Source: G963422745 sp963422745 (lineage in GTDB: Bacteria > Actinomycetota > Acidimicrobiia > Acidimicrobiales > Aldehydirespiratoraceae). From it: a stretch of 64,000 bases of DNA. A program made the position numbers and the translations under genes. This document shows, piece after piece, positions 44,006 through 53,298 of the stretch. The stretch covers positions 2,046,001-2,110,000 of the forward strand of contig OY730477.1 of the NCBI GenBank assembly GCA_963422745.1, written 5' to 3'. The number at the start of each line of letters is the position of its first letter. The stretch's first letter is position 1. The notes under the pieces are model-generated. The model did not search any database. It saw only the letters and a list, made by a program, of their open reading frames with translations, and had not been told where the DNA came from.

Positions 44006-44967
44006 CAACCCAGAGCTTTGCGCAGAAAGTCAACCTGCAGCTACAGCGGTTCTCGGCCACAACTTCGGACGGGGTCATATGGGTCACACCCGACAGCGGC
44101 AACACAGTGTGGGGCTTGCTGGCCTCCAGCAGCGCCCGCGACAATCGCAGGGAGTGGGCGACAACCACGTTGTCGGCCGGTTCGTAGCCTGCGCCCCAGC
44201 GAACGAGGACCGTCGTGGTCGTCGTCGCCTGCGAGCGTCCGACGGGTGCGCACTTCTACATGACCTCCGGATACGGAGTCGTGGCATCCGTCGCCACCAG
44301 TCAGCCTAGAGGCGTGACCATCCCAGTCGACGGACACCATGTCGGTGGTCGTCGGGTCGAACGACGCCACGATAAGGACCCGTTCGTCGTTGACGGCTGA
44401 CACTCGCCGGACCTGCATCTCGGCACCGGTGACGGGTTCGCCATCAAAGCACAGGCGTCGGGCGCGAGGGTAGTCCTCAACGGTGACGAGCCGCCCGCCG
44501 TGAAGGCGGGGAGTTCCAGGTACGAGCTCCACCCAGGAGTTATCGCGTATCCGGTGCCGTTCGGTCACGACACCAGTGTCGACGTTGACGTCAAGCACCG
44601 CCAGGGTCTGTTGGTCGCGTGTTTGCACTGTCAGCAGCAACGCCTCGTCGGTCCAGTCAACGGCGGCTAGGTACTCTCAGTCACCGGCATTCCAGTCAAT
44701 ATCGAGCCGGTCGCCACCGAGTCCGACGATCGCCACAGCAACGTCCGCGTTGGCGGTCCCGGCCCTCGGGTAGCGGATAGGGGTGGGTGCAGTGCCGGGG
44801 TCGTCTGGCGCCGTGATCCACCACGTGGCAACCGGGGCAGTGTTGACCCGCTGCACAAGCAGCCGTTCGCCGTCAGGTGCCCACCAGAACCCTCGCGTGC
44901 GGCCCATCTCCTCGGCAGCAACGAACTCCGCTGAACCCCAAGAGACCGTGTCGCCTTCCTCAGGAGA
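44005..44967 (-). pseudogene. S9 (dipeptidyl-peptidase IV-like) peptidase remnant
   Basis: The 5' part reads SWGSAEFVAAEEMGRTRGFW and WWAPDGERLLVQ, the DPP IV beta-propeller start, then passes an in-frame TGA near 44679 (NAGD-stop-EYLAAVDW) into QTRDQQTLAVLDVNVDTG and VELVPGTPRLHGGRLVTVED. It then shifts frame and jumps directly to the extreme C terminus (YEPADNVVVAHSLRLSRALLEA, then LQVDFLRKALG). The catalytic Ser and Asp region, about 1 kb in an intact gene, is missing. The stop overlaps the next ATG as TGATG, so original operon spacing survives. Confidence 0.78.
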
Positions 44968-45160
44968 AGCAGGCGCCCTCGCCGCGGATAATCGACACCC
45001 TCACCGCAGGGTCGTGATCGTGTGCCTGCAGGATCTCAAACAACCGTGCACGCATCGGCGTTGATATGGCGTTGCGCTTCGCGGGTCGGTTCAACGTGAC
45101 GTAGCGAACCCGTGCGGCGGCGTCCTGCACCGTCACCTGTGACTGCGCCGACGTACTCAC
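44960..45160 (-). pseudogene. Enoyl-CoA hydratase N-terminal fragment
   Basis: GTG 45160 opens 66 residues with the crotonase start VRYVTLNRPAKRNAISTPMR and RVSIIRGEGACFS, stopping exactly where the oxyanion loop (AG.DL) should follow. From there on the DNA encodes S9 peptidase sequence, so a deletion of more than 1 kb fused the two genes near 44965. The start overlaps the stop of the LLM gene (GTGA). Confidence 0.8.
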
Positions 45161-46137
45161 CTGCTCACCCCCGTCGCCGACTGCGCCTCGGTTCGGGCTT
45201 GGTCCGCGGCTCCGGTCATGTCGGCGGCGATACGCAGCGCCTCATCGTTGTCAGTTCGCAGGATCACACCGGTGAGCCCGTCCGGGATCACCTCGTGCCA
45301 GCGAGACCGGACCCGCCGAGGGGTGCCAAACAAGGCGCCCGAGTCGATGTAGTCGTCGGGCACGGCGGCGGTTGCCTCGTCGGTGCGGCCAGCCAGCCAC
45401 AACTGCTGGATACGGTCGGCTTCGTCAGGGAAGCCCCGCCGGGCCATGGCATCGCGGTGGAAGTTGTTGCGTTTACTTCCCATGCCGCCCACATACATTG
45501 CGGTGAGCGGTTTGCGGGATTCGATCGCCCGCCGCACATCGTTGGTGATCTCCACGGTCAAGTTACCCATCACCTCAAAGCGGTCGGGTCGTCCGCCGCG
45601 ACGATTCCATCCCCGTTCAAGGGCCGAGCCGTGGACCGCCCATCCAGCGGCGCCGTAACCCATCGGCAGCCAGCCGTCCGCGACCTCCGCAGCCAGTGCG
45701 GTGTTCATAGGCCCACCCGAGGCGATCCAGATCTCGACCCTGCCAGCGGGATGCAAGATCGACTTCAGGGCCTTGGCTTCGCCGATCGCTCCCGGCCCGG
45801 TGTAGGGCAGCGACAGTTCGGCACCGTCGTGGGTGACCGGGCCCTCACGTTCGACAACCCGGCGCATGATCGCCACGTAGTCGCGCAGCCGCTTCACGGG
45901 TGACCCCCAGGGTTGGCCGTACCAGCCCTCCACGACCTGAGGTCCGGACACGCCGAGCCCGATGATCACCCGATCTCCACCGGCCAGATGATCGATTGTG
46001 AGGGCGTGCATGGCGGTGGCGGCCGGGGTACGGGCCGAGATCTGCACCACGGCTGTGGCGAGCTTGATCCGGCTGGTGTGAGCTGCCAGGTACGCCAGCG
46101 GCGACAAGGCGTCGCAGCCGTAAGGGCGTCGAAGGTC
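45157..46137 (-). pseudogene. F420-dependent LLM-type oxidoreductase lacking its N terminus
   Basis: From about 46137 the frame encodes YGCDALSPLAYLAAHTSRIK, TAVVQISARTPAATAMHALT, LGVSGPQVVEGWYGQPWGSP and further LLM blocks to TGVILRTDNDEALRIAADM, so about 300 residues of a normal 340-residue enzyme. The first 40 residues of the family (the beta1 strand and first helix) are absent; upstream the frame continues into antisense of another gene fragment. A GTG or ATG inside could still make a truncated protein, but loss of the first strand should abolish the fold. Confidence 0.75.
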
Positions 46138-46293
46138 CCCTTCAACCGGCTCCTGGGAGCGACGTATCCGCTGGATCGCTACACCGAGGCGTTGACACAC
46201 GCGGCGGAGGCCGGGCCGCGGGGTACCGTGAGAGTGGCCTTTGACATGCGCGACGAGCGCGGGCGCTCACTGCGCATCGCCGAGCACCGATAG
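46138..46293 (+). pseudogene. C-terminal fragment of a zinc-type alcohol dehydrogenase (MDR family)
   Basis: ATYPLDRYTEALTHAAEAGP and RGTVRVAFDMRD on the plus strand are the last strands of an MDR dehydrogenase. Nothing upstream on this strand continues the gene; at about 46137 the sequence switches to the LLM gene in opposite orientation. The junction is therefore a deletion or join point. Confidence 0.65.
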
Positions 46294-46304
46294 GCATAGA
46301 GCTC

Positions 46305-46574
46305 ATGGTCGATCCCAACACCGAGTCCGATCTGGACGCCGAGACACTGGCTGCGCTGACCCTGTTCAACGCCTACGTCTCCGCGGACCGGGAACGTACG
46401 GCCCACGAGCGCAAAATCAAAAAAGCCGAAAAGGCCAAAGACTCCGCAGCGGCGCAGATCAAGCGGCGGGCCGACTCCGGCACAGCAGAAGAAAAAGCCG
46501 CCGCGGAGGCTGCCTACAGATCCGCCATCGCTGCCTGGCGGGAATTGCAGAACGCTGAACGAGGCGGCGCCTGA
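46305..46574 (+). CDS. Small charged coiled-coil protein
   Basis: 89 residues from ATG 46305, 11 bp after the dehydrogenase fragment, so probably once co-transcribed with it. DPNTESDLDAETLAALTLFN is followed by a Lys/Ala/Glu-rich helix (AHERKIKKAEKAKDSAAAQI, then EEKAAAEAAYRSAIAAWREL) able to form a coiled coil. No named family is recognised. Codon pattern (GC-rich third positions) supports a real gene. Confidence 0.6.
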   Translation: MVDPNTESDLDAETLAALTLFNAYVSADRERTAHERKIKKAEKAKDSAAAQIKRRADSGTAEEKAAAEAAYRSAIAAWRELQNAERGGA

Positions 46575-46615
46575 CTGGTGCCCCAGCCAAGATGCTGGCA
46601 CAACAAACGGGGCTA

Positions 46616-46700
46616 GGGGGCTACCCGGCAGTGCCGAGAGGGGATATCCAACCGGTCCAGCATCACCATCAACATGGCCAGGGGGGCTACCCGGCAGTGC
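46616..46700. repeat. 66-bp-period direct repeat at the 3' end of the helicase gene
   Basis: GGGGGCTACCCGGCAGTGC occurs at 46616 and 46682, exactly 66 bp apart. The copy at 46682 supplies the last codons and the stop (CTA = TAG) of the helicase. Confidence 0.88.
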
Positions 46701-49700
46701 ATGGAGGTGACACTTGGTCCAGTAGGCGCTCCAGTAGCGGGTTACCCCAGCTCAGCAGGCACAGGCCGGGGTGGTCCTGGTAGGTGACGGGGTCGAAGGT
46801 CACACCCCGGGCCGCACCGGCCCGGCCCGGTGCTGAACCGGTGCCATCTTGACACTGGCCCGGTCCGTCGCTCAGCAACCAAGCCCCTTGGTAGTCGGGG
46901 TGCTCAACGAAACGTTCCCGTATGGCTGGCACGGAGAACAGATGCTCCTGCAGGCCCCGCAGGTCCATGGCCGGGGCCAGCTCCCGGTCGTGAACAGGAA
47001 TCGAATCAAGATCGGCTGGATCGATCGGAGACCCTTCGAGCTGCTCAAGGATCTCAGAAAGCTCGGCGCCCACCTCGTCAGTGCTGAGTTCACCCATGGC
47101 GGCCTTTTGGATCAGCGATTCGGTGGCTGACAGTACCGGCTGGGCCTTGCCCACCACCTGGGTGAACCAGTCGTGGCGATCCTTAATCCGTCGGTAGATG
47201 TCCTCTTCGACGGTGTCTTGGTAGAAGAGGTTGGTGACGTGCACGGCGGGTCGGCCGCCGATCCGGTCGATCCGCCCGATGCGCTGCTCGACTTTTGTGA
47301 AGTTCCATGGCAGGTCGAAGTTGACGAGTTGGTCACACGTTTGCAGGTTGAGGCCTTCGGACATGGAGTCGGTGCCGATCATGATCCGGGCTTCGCCGCG
47401 CCGGAACAGGTCTTTCGCCTCCTGTTTGGCAATGTTGGCCCAAGCGTTCGCAGCGGGATCCCAGCGCTGCGCGCCCCGCCCCGAGTAGCACAGGATCTGG
47501 GTCCAGTAAGTCGGGAGCAACTGCTCGCGCAGGTAGTCGAGAGTGTCGGTGTACTGGGTGAATACCACGGCGCTGGGATGACCAGCCGCGAAAACATCGC
47601 TCAACAAGTCGTGCAGCAGTGCCATCTTGGGTTCGTCCGGCGGCCGCGACTCCAGGTCGGAAACGAAGTGCTCCAACACCTTGATCTCGCCTTGAAGATC
47701 CAGGCCCGCGTACCGGGTGGGCCCATCGCCGGAGTCCGTACCAGCGCCGGTGCCGAAGTCGCCATCAGCGCCGGTGCCAGCACCAGAGTCGGTGACCGGG
47801 TAGGCGTCGAAGCCAGCGGAGGTTTCCAGGGTGTGCTCATCGTCACGGTCGAGCAGCCCAGGCAAGGAGTCCTCAAACGGCTCAAGCCGACCACGGCGGT
47901 CGCGCAACGTCTCCAGGCGACGCTGCAGTGAACACCTGACCGCGTAGAAGCTGGAGGTGAGGCGTCGCCGGTACACGGTCATGACGAAACCGAGCGGGGA
48001 GTTGCGACCGCCGGTCTGGCGGTAGGTGTCGTAGTTCTCGCCGATGTATCTCTCGATCCGCTCGTACAGGGTTCGGGCACCGCCGAGGGAGCAGAACCGG
48101 TCCTGCACGTGGCGGTGCGGCACGGTCCGATCAGCAGCCAAGAGGCCGTCGGCGGCGTAGCTGCGCAACGTGGACCGGGTGGTGCGCATCACCCGGTCCC
48201 GCACCGGGGTGTTGGCCCGCAGCCAGCTGTCCCAGTGCACATGATGATCGTCGGGAATCTGACGGGCTCCGGCACGGTCCAGCCCGGTTTCGTGGAAGCT
48301 GATTATCCGCTCCGACGCCACCCAGCCGAGCTTGTCGGTGATCTGGGTCGTGACGGCCGGGTCCGGTTCGGCGTGGTCGATCTGGGCGCCCAGAAACCGC
48401 TGCAGGAGGACCCAGTCCCGGTCCGTGAACGGCTCGCCGAGCTGGCTGTAGTAGCACTCCAACTGGTAGGGGCCGCGGTCCCACAGCGGGGGCAGGCCCA
48501 AGAGGTTGAGCAGACTCCACAGGTCGCTGGTGTGCATCTGCATGGGCGTGGCCGAGGCGGCCAACAGTGCTGTGTACATGCCAGCCTGTTTCAGTTGCAT
48601 CAGGGTGGCCAGCATCTGGTTGGGGGCGTCGCCGGTTGTGGGCCCCTGGGTGCGGGCGTGGTGGGCCTCATCCACCAGCACCAAGTCCCAGCCGTCGCCT
48701 TCGAGCAGCAACTGGCGCTGTTGGCGGCGCCGGGCCAGATGCGACGAGGCGAGCAGCACCGGCGCGGCCCGCCAATGATTCTGAGCAGCCTCGATGGCCT
48801 GGACGCGGCCGTGGGTGAACACCAGGCGTCTGCGGGTGGGGTCGAGGCGGGGCACGTCGAGCAGGAACTTCTCGTTCAGTTCCTCCTGCCACTGGATCAG
48901 CAGCGAGGCCGGCACCAACAACAAAGCGGTGCTGACCCGCCCCGACAACAACAGTTCTCGCAGCACCAACCCAGCCTCGATCGTCTTGCCCAAGCCCACC
49001 TCGTCGGCCAGCAGATACGAGCGGGGCCAAGTCTCGCAGATGCGCCGGGCGATGGCTATCTGATGGGGCCAAGGCGCGACTCCCGCAGAGACCAAGCCCA
49101 CCCCGGTGCCGGTGAGAGGAGCGCCACGGATGGCTTCGACGCGTTCGCAGACCTGACGTTCGCAATCCTGCTTCGATCCTGCTTCGTCGGCTTCGAGCGG
49201 GTCGCGCTCTGGGGGAACCCAGCCCGCCTCGGGGGGCAACAGGTCGATCAGACGCTGGCGCACAGCCTCGGGCAGCGAGATACTCGTCCAACCCTCTTCG
49301 GCTTCGCCGCCCCAGAGCTGCTCGAACTGCTCCACACGGGGCTGACCGTGGTCGGCCCACGCCGAACGAGCCGAGGTATAGACGTCGAAGGTTTCGTAGT
49401 TGCTTTCCCAGCCCGTAGCCGATTCGTTGATGCTGCCGTTGAAGACGATCCGGGCGCCCCGGGCGTCGCCGAGGATCCCCCATTTGGGATGGAAGTAACT
49501 GCCCGCCCGGGGGTGATCGGCGGTCAGGGGCAACCCGTCGTCGTCGCAGGGGATCCCGACTCGTATCTGCAGGCGTTCCTGGCTTACCAGCCAGGCCATG
49601 ACCTGGTAGCGGTGGCGGGCTACGGCGTCAGCGTCGAGATCGACACCGGCCAGCAGGCGCCGGGCCACGACGCCACCGAGTTCGGCCTCACCCGACAGGG

Positions 49701-49944
49701 CGTCACGGTCGGCGGCGTTGAGCTGGGCTCCGACCAGCAGGCGCATGGTGCCACCGTTGGCGATGAAGCGGGCCACGCCAGCGGCGGCGCTGACGAAGGC
49801 CGAGGAGGCGAAGTAGCCCGCGACCCGGTCGTAGCGCACGGCTCGTTGCAGCACCGGTACGTAGAACCGTTCCAACAGGTCTGCGCTGCCGCCGTAGTTA
49901 GTCCGCAGGTCGAGCCCGTCGAAGCTGGCTCCGTCGTTGCTCAC
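46687..49944 (-). CDS. PLD-like + SNF2-type helicase of a phage-defence operon
   Basis: 1085 residues. An N-terminal phospholipase D-like domain (about 15-200) contains YFHPKWGILGD and a downstream VFNGSINESATGWESN, the HxK...N half-motif. A SNF2 helicase follows: Walker A LADEVGLGKTIEAGL near residue 315, motif II LVDEAHHART, SATPMQMHTSDLW, then the C-lobe VVFTQYTDTLDYLREQL and EQRIGRIDRIGG. The domain order matches helicases encoded with DUF1156/DUF499 proteins and DISARM-like systems. The C terminus stops abruptly in a repeat copy (CLLSWGNPLLERLLDQV...), so the end may be truncated. Start overlaps the methyltransferase stop (ATGA). Confidence 0.88.
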   Translation of the reverse strand: MSNDGASFDGLDLRTNYGGSADLLERFYVPVLQRAVRYDRVAGYFASSAFVSAAAGVARFIANGGTMRLLVGAQLNAADRDALSGEAELGGVVARRLLAGVDLDADAVARHRYQVMAWLVSQERLQIRVGIPCDDDGLPLTADHPRAGSYFHPKWGILGDARGARIVFNGSINESATGWESNYETFDVYTSARSAWADHGQPRVEQFEQLWGGEAEEGWTSISLPEAVRQRLIDLLPPEAGWVPPERDPLEADEAGSKQDCERQVCERVEAIRGAPLTGTGVGLVSAGVAPWPHQIAIARRICETWPRSYLLADEVGLGKTIEAGLVLRELLLSGRVSTALLLVPASLLIQWQEELNEKFLLDVPRLDPTRRRLVFTHGRVQAIEAAQNHWRAAPVLLASSHLARRRQQRQLLLEGDGWDLVLVDEAHHARTQGPTTGDAPNQMLATLMQLKQAGMYTALLAASATPMQMHTSDLWSLLNLLGLPPLWDRGPYQLECYYSQLGEPFTDRDWVLLQRFLGAQIDHAEPDPAVTTQITDKLGWVASERIISFHETGLDRAGARQIPDDHHVHWDSWLRANTPVRDRVMRTTRSTLRSYAADGLLAADRTVPHRHVQDRFCSLGGARTLYERIERYIGENYDTYRQTGGRNSPLGFVMTVYRRRLTSSFYAVRCSLQRRLETLRDRRGRLEPFEDSLPGLLDRDDEHTLETSAGFDAYPVTDSGAGTGADGDFGTGAGTDSGDGPTRYAGLDLQGEIKVLEHFVSDLESRPPDEPKMALLHDLLSDVFAAGHPSAVVFTQYTDTLDYLREQLLPTYWTQILCYSGRGAQRWDPAANAWANIAKQEAKDLFRRGEARIMIGTDSMSEGLNLQTCDQLVNFDLPWNFTKVEQRIGRIDRIGGRPAVHVTNLFYQDTVEEDIYRRIKDRHDWFTQVVGKAQPVLSATESLIQKAAMGELSTDEVGAELSEILEQLEGSPIDPADLDSIPVHDRELAPAMDLRGLQEHLFSVPAIRERFVEHPDYQGAWLLSDGPGQCQDGTGSAPGRAGAARGVTFDPVTYQDHPGLCLLSWGNPLLERLLDQVSPPCTAG

Positions 49945-52865
49945 TTGGCGCCAAAATCCAACGGTGCAGGGGTGTGTTCGACCCCGCCCTCCGGCCGGTC
50001 CAGATCTTCGAAGTAAGCACTGGCCAGGCGGTCCAGGGTTTCAGCCTCGGCGACGTTCCATCGGTCGTTCTTGCGGGAGCGGGGAATGGCCCGCAGCAGT
50101 GCCTGCATGCAGTCGATGAAGCGCTGGTCTCGGCTCAGGCCGCGTTCGTCGAGCCAGGCCTTGGCTGCGGCCAAGCCGTCGAGGTCGGTGACGTATAAGG
50201 CGGTGTGCACGGCGTCAATCGTGGCTGTGAATTCGCGGCGGGTGCGGTTCACTCCAAAGGCGTGCTCGTCGGTGTCGCGACGCAGGCGCTGCCGGGGTGA
50301 GCACAGCTCGACTTTGCCGCCTTTGGCTTCGAGGATCCGGGCTCGTTTCAGTTCGTTGACGTCTTGGCCGCCCACGGCCAGGCCCAAGCGGCGGGCCTCG
50401 TCGAAGGGAAAGACACGGGCCTTGAACAGCTCCCAGGCCGCGATTACGAAGTCGGTGAGCGGGTCGAAGTCCACCGGTCGGCCCACCAGGCGGGCCTTGA
50501 GCCGCCGGGTCACCTCGGCCCGGGCGATGTCGAGGGCTTCTTCGGGGCGCAGCAGCCGGGAAGTACCGTCATCGGTGGCCTCGGTGGCGTACACCGGCCA
50601 GCGCCTTGACAACACGGCCAGGGCAGGGCCGTAGGTGGATAGCAACAGGTCGACGCCGCTGAGGCCGTTGTCGTGGGCTCGGGTCAAAGCGTCGGCGGTG
50701 ACTTGGCGGATGTCGGCGACGATGTCGCTCAGGTAGGTGCGCTCGGAGCCTCGGGCTTCGCTGGGCCGCTTGCGACAGACCAACAAGATGGTGGAAGACA
50801 CCGAGTTCTGGCCAGCCTGGTGCAGCGATTGCTGTCTTTCAGTGTGTACCGGCCAGGAGGTGCCGATAACGAAACCGGCCTGCAGCAGCGAGGTGCCCAG
50901 GGCGTTCCAGGCGTCGGCTCCTTTGTGGGTGAACATCACTGTCAGCACCCCGTCGTCGGCCAGGACGCGGCGGCACTCAGCGAAGATGGCGGCCATCTTG
51001 GCGGTGTAGTCGTGGTCGGCCAGAGACCGGGCCTGGCGCGCGCTGGCGGCGGCGAAGCGGGCCCGGTTGGCGACGGCTTCGTTGGCTTTGTCGGTGAGTT
51101 CGGCGTTGAAGCGATCGGGTCGGAGCCACCCCAGCGTGCGTTTGAGCCATACGTAGAAGTAGTCCGACAGCTCGGCGTACATCACGTTGTCGTAGTAGGG
51201 CGGGTCGATGCACACCAGGGTCACAGACCCGTCGGGCACCGCGGTCATGTTGGCGGCGTTACTGGCCGTGATCTGCACTTGCGCCGGGGTGGCCCGCTCC
51301 TCCTCCAGGGTGCTGGACGCGTCGACGCCGACGAGCAGCTCGGCGATCTGGGTGTAGGCGGCGAGGAGCTGGCTCAGGGTCCAGGCAAACAGCTCGGTGC
51401 CAGCCTCGAACTCGGCGAAGGTCCAGCGCAGCGGGAAGGCATGCATATCGAAGGCGCTGCGCAAATGCTGATGTCCAACCAGCCATGTGGCTTGTCGTGA
51501 GTTCCAGTTCAAGGCCTTGTCGCCCATTAAGGCCAGCAGTGTTGCTACCGCTTCGGCCCGGTCCCGTTCGGCCATCTCGGCGAGGATGTCGGCGGTGAGC
51601 TGGCGCCACTGCGCCACGAAGCAGCCGTGTACCAACAGTTGCCGGGGGGTGAACATCTGGCGCCAGCGGTACATCCCGTAGTTGTGGGGTCGTTTGTCGT
51701 TGCCGTCGGGAATGGGTTCGTCGGGCACCACGTCGTCGCGCTGCCACTGCGGGTTCAGCCGGGCCAGTTCCCGTTCAGCTGCGGCCAAGGCTTCGAAGTC
51801 GGTGGCGGTGGGGGCGCGAAAGCCCCGGCCTTTAGGGGTGCGGATCGCCACTGCGTAGAGCACCTCGCCCATACGCCCGGCCCGGGCTTCGGCCTTGATG
51901 TAGTCGCCGTCGATGATCAGGTGATCCCATACCGACACCGCCTTGCCCCGGGTGATGGTGCCTCTGTCGGGGTCGAAGTCGATCTCGTTACCCTCGACCA
52001 GCTCAAAGCCGGGTTCGGCCCGCTCAACGCCACCGGAGTGGGTGATCACGCGCACCGCCACCGGCTTCGATCCACGGCGCAACCACCGGTTGGGCAGCAG
52101 CGGCACCGTTTTGCCAGTGCGGGGGCAGGCCACGGTACGGGCAAAAATGAAGTTAGCTGCGAACGCCGCTTCGGTGTGGTGAGGCTCAAAGAAGGGCGCC
52201 AGGCGAGCCTGCAGCCTGTTCACCAGCTCTCCGCCCCAGCGTCGCAGGTCGGCGGCCAAGTCCGGGCCGTACCGGGCCGGGAACTCCAGACCAGCCTCCA
52301 GCACGGCTGCGGCCACCGGGTTGAGGTCGTTGGCGTGGGTGGGTAGCCGGTAGCGAAGGGCTTCATACGGGATGGAACCGCCGCCAGCGGTGGGGTCCGA
52401 CACGGTCGGCACCCGTCCCCAGGTGCTCTCCAGCACCCGGTGCAGCAACCCCAGGTGCTTGGGGGTGGGGCTGTTCTTGTAGGCCTGCTTGTAGGTGAAC
52501 GGGTTACCCGGGAGCCTCTCGCCCCGAGCCTTGGCGGCGTCACTGGCCAGTCGGGCCGCGACCGGGTCGCCCCAGACACCGCACAAGCGCAGGAACCACT
52601 CCCGGTAGTCCTTGTCCGTGGCCAGCTCGGGCCGGTCCTCGAATCGTTGGGCCAGCTCCGGGCTCCAGGCTGGCATCAGGCTGCCCACAACGGCGGCGGC
52701 GCTGGCCACCAAAGGCCGACGGGCCCACCACACGTGCAGGAAATACAGCGCAGGCAGCGCACTGGCTGCGGCTCTCTCCCGGCGGGATTCGATGCCGATC
52801 TCCGCCACCGGGAATCCCTCCTCGATGAACAGCCGGGGCTCCGAGCGCCCCGCCCGGTGGTCCAC
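49941..52865 (-). CDS. DUF1156-type DNA methyltransferase
   Basis: 974 residues from GTG 52865. The N-terminal FLHVWWARRPLVASAAAV is the DUF1156 signature; DPTAGGGSIPYEALR (about residue 160) is the SAM-binding motif I and CIDPPYYDNVMYAELSDYFY (about residue 560) the catalytic DPPY motif of amino-methyltransferases, in circularly permuted order. A Cys pair near VACPRTGK may bind zinc. Such proteins are found in anti-phage clusters with DUF499 ATPases and PLD/helicases. Four bases separate it from the small gene upstream. Confidence 0.92.
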   Translation of the reverse strand: MDHRAGRSEPRLFIEEGFPVAEIGIESRRERAAASALPALYFLHVWWARRPLVASAAAVVGSLMPAWSPELAQRFEDRPELATDKDYREWFLRLCGVWGDPVAARLASDAAKARGERLPGNPFTYKQAYKNSPTPKHLGLLHRVLESTWGRVPTVSDPTAGGGSIPYEALRYRLPTHANDLNPVAAAVLEAGLEFPARYGPDLAADLRRWGGELVNRLQARLAPFFEPHHTEAAFAANFIFARTVACPRTGKTVPLLPNRWLRRGSKPVAVRVITHSGGVERAEPGFELVEGNEIDFDPDRGTITRGKAVSVWDHLIIDGDYIKAEARAGRMGEVLYAVAIRTPKGRGFRAPTATDFEALAAAERELARLNPQWQRDDVVPDEPIPDGNDKRPHNYGMYRWRQMFTPRQLLVHGCFVAQWRQLTADILAEMAERDRAEAVATLLALMGDKALNWNSRQATWLVGHQHLRSAFDMHAFPLRWTFAEFEAGTELFAWTLSQLLAAYTQIAELLVGVDASSTLEEERATPAQVQITASNAANMTAVPDGSVTLVCIDPPYYDNVMYAELSDYFYVWLKRTLGWLRPDRFNAELTDKANEAVANRARFAAASARQARSLADHDYTAKMAAIFAECRRVLADDGVLTVMFTHKGADAWNALGTSLLQAGFVIGTSWPVHTERQQSLHQAGQNSVSSTILLVCRKRPSEARGSERTYLSDIVADIRQVTADALTRAHDNGLSGVDLLLSTYGPALAVLSRRWPVYATEATDDGTSRLLRPEEALDIARAEVTRRLKARLVGRPVDFDPLTDFVIAAWELFKARVFPFDEARRLGLAVGGQDVNELKRARILEAKGGKVELCSPRQRLRRDTDEHAFGVNRTRREFTATIDAVHTALYVTDLDGLAAAKAWLDERGLSRDQRFIDCMQALLRAIPRSRKNDRWNVAEAETLDRLASAYFEDLDRPEGGVEHTPAPLDFGAK

Positions 52866-52869
52866 GACC

Positions 52870-53298
52870 TCAGGCCCCGGTCAGGATCCGCAGGGCCCGC
52901 AGGCCCCGGCTTCCGCTGGTGCCCGAGGTCTGGGCATACCAGTACAAGGCCTCCTCGCTGCCCAGCGAAGCGACCCGATCATGGACCCGGAGTCGGCGCA
53001 GCGGATCTCGCAACGGCTCCAGCGCCGCCACGGTAAGAGCCAGGCGCACCCCCGGTTCCTGTGTGAGATTGAAGGGCCGACACCGAGACGGGCTGACCGC
53101 AGCGGGGGCATACCCAGACGCTGTTACCGCCTCGATCACGTCACGCCGGTAGCGAACGGCCCGTCTCGAGGGCACCCGCAGCACCCGATGAGAGCGGTCG
53201 CCGGTGAGTTCATCGAGGGTGAACCCCCAGCCGTCGCCAGCAGCGGTTGGCTGCAGTCGCAGCCGGAAGCGGCTCTGGTGAGGACCGGGAACGCTCAC
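52870..53298 (-). CDS. Small protein of the DUF499/DUF1156 defence operon
   Basis: 142 residues from GTG 53298, which overlaps the ATPase stop (GTGA); an upstream frame extension lies inside that gene. It has WGFTLDELTGDRSHRVLRVP, a Pro/Arg segment, then FNLTQEPGVRLALTVAALEP and SLGSEEALYWYAQTSG. It is probably the DUF3780- or DUF7680-like small subunit usual in these clusters, but I cannot decide which family. No catalytic motif is visible; a structural or adaptor role is inferred from operon position. Confidence 0.72.
   Translation of the reverse strand: MSVPGPHQSRFRLRLQPTAAGDGWGFTLDELTGDRSHRVLRVPSRRAVRYRRDVIEAVTASGYAPAAVSPSRCRPFNLTQEPGVRLALTVAALEPLRDPLRRLRVHDRVASLGSEEALYWYAQTSGTSGSRGLRALRILTGA

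Noticed and set aside
44676..44681. In-frame TGA of the S9 peptidase remnant as a fourth selenocysteine
   Set aside because: The position is not a redox Cys in the family, the gene has other lesions, and a deletion removed its active site.
48109..50016. 635-codon plus-strand frame opposite the helicase
   Set aside because: A shadow of a GC-rich gene; the minus strand has complete helicase motifs and tight operon coupling.
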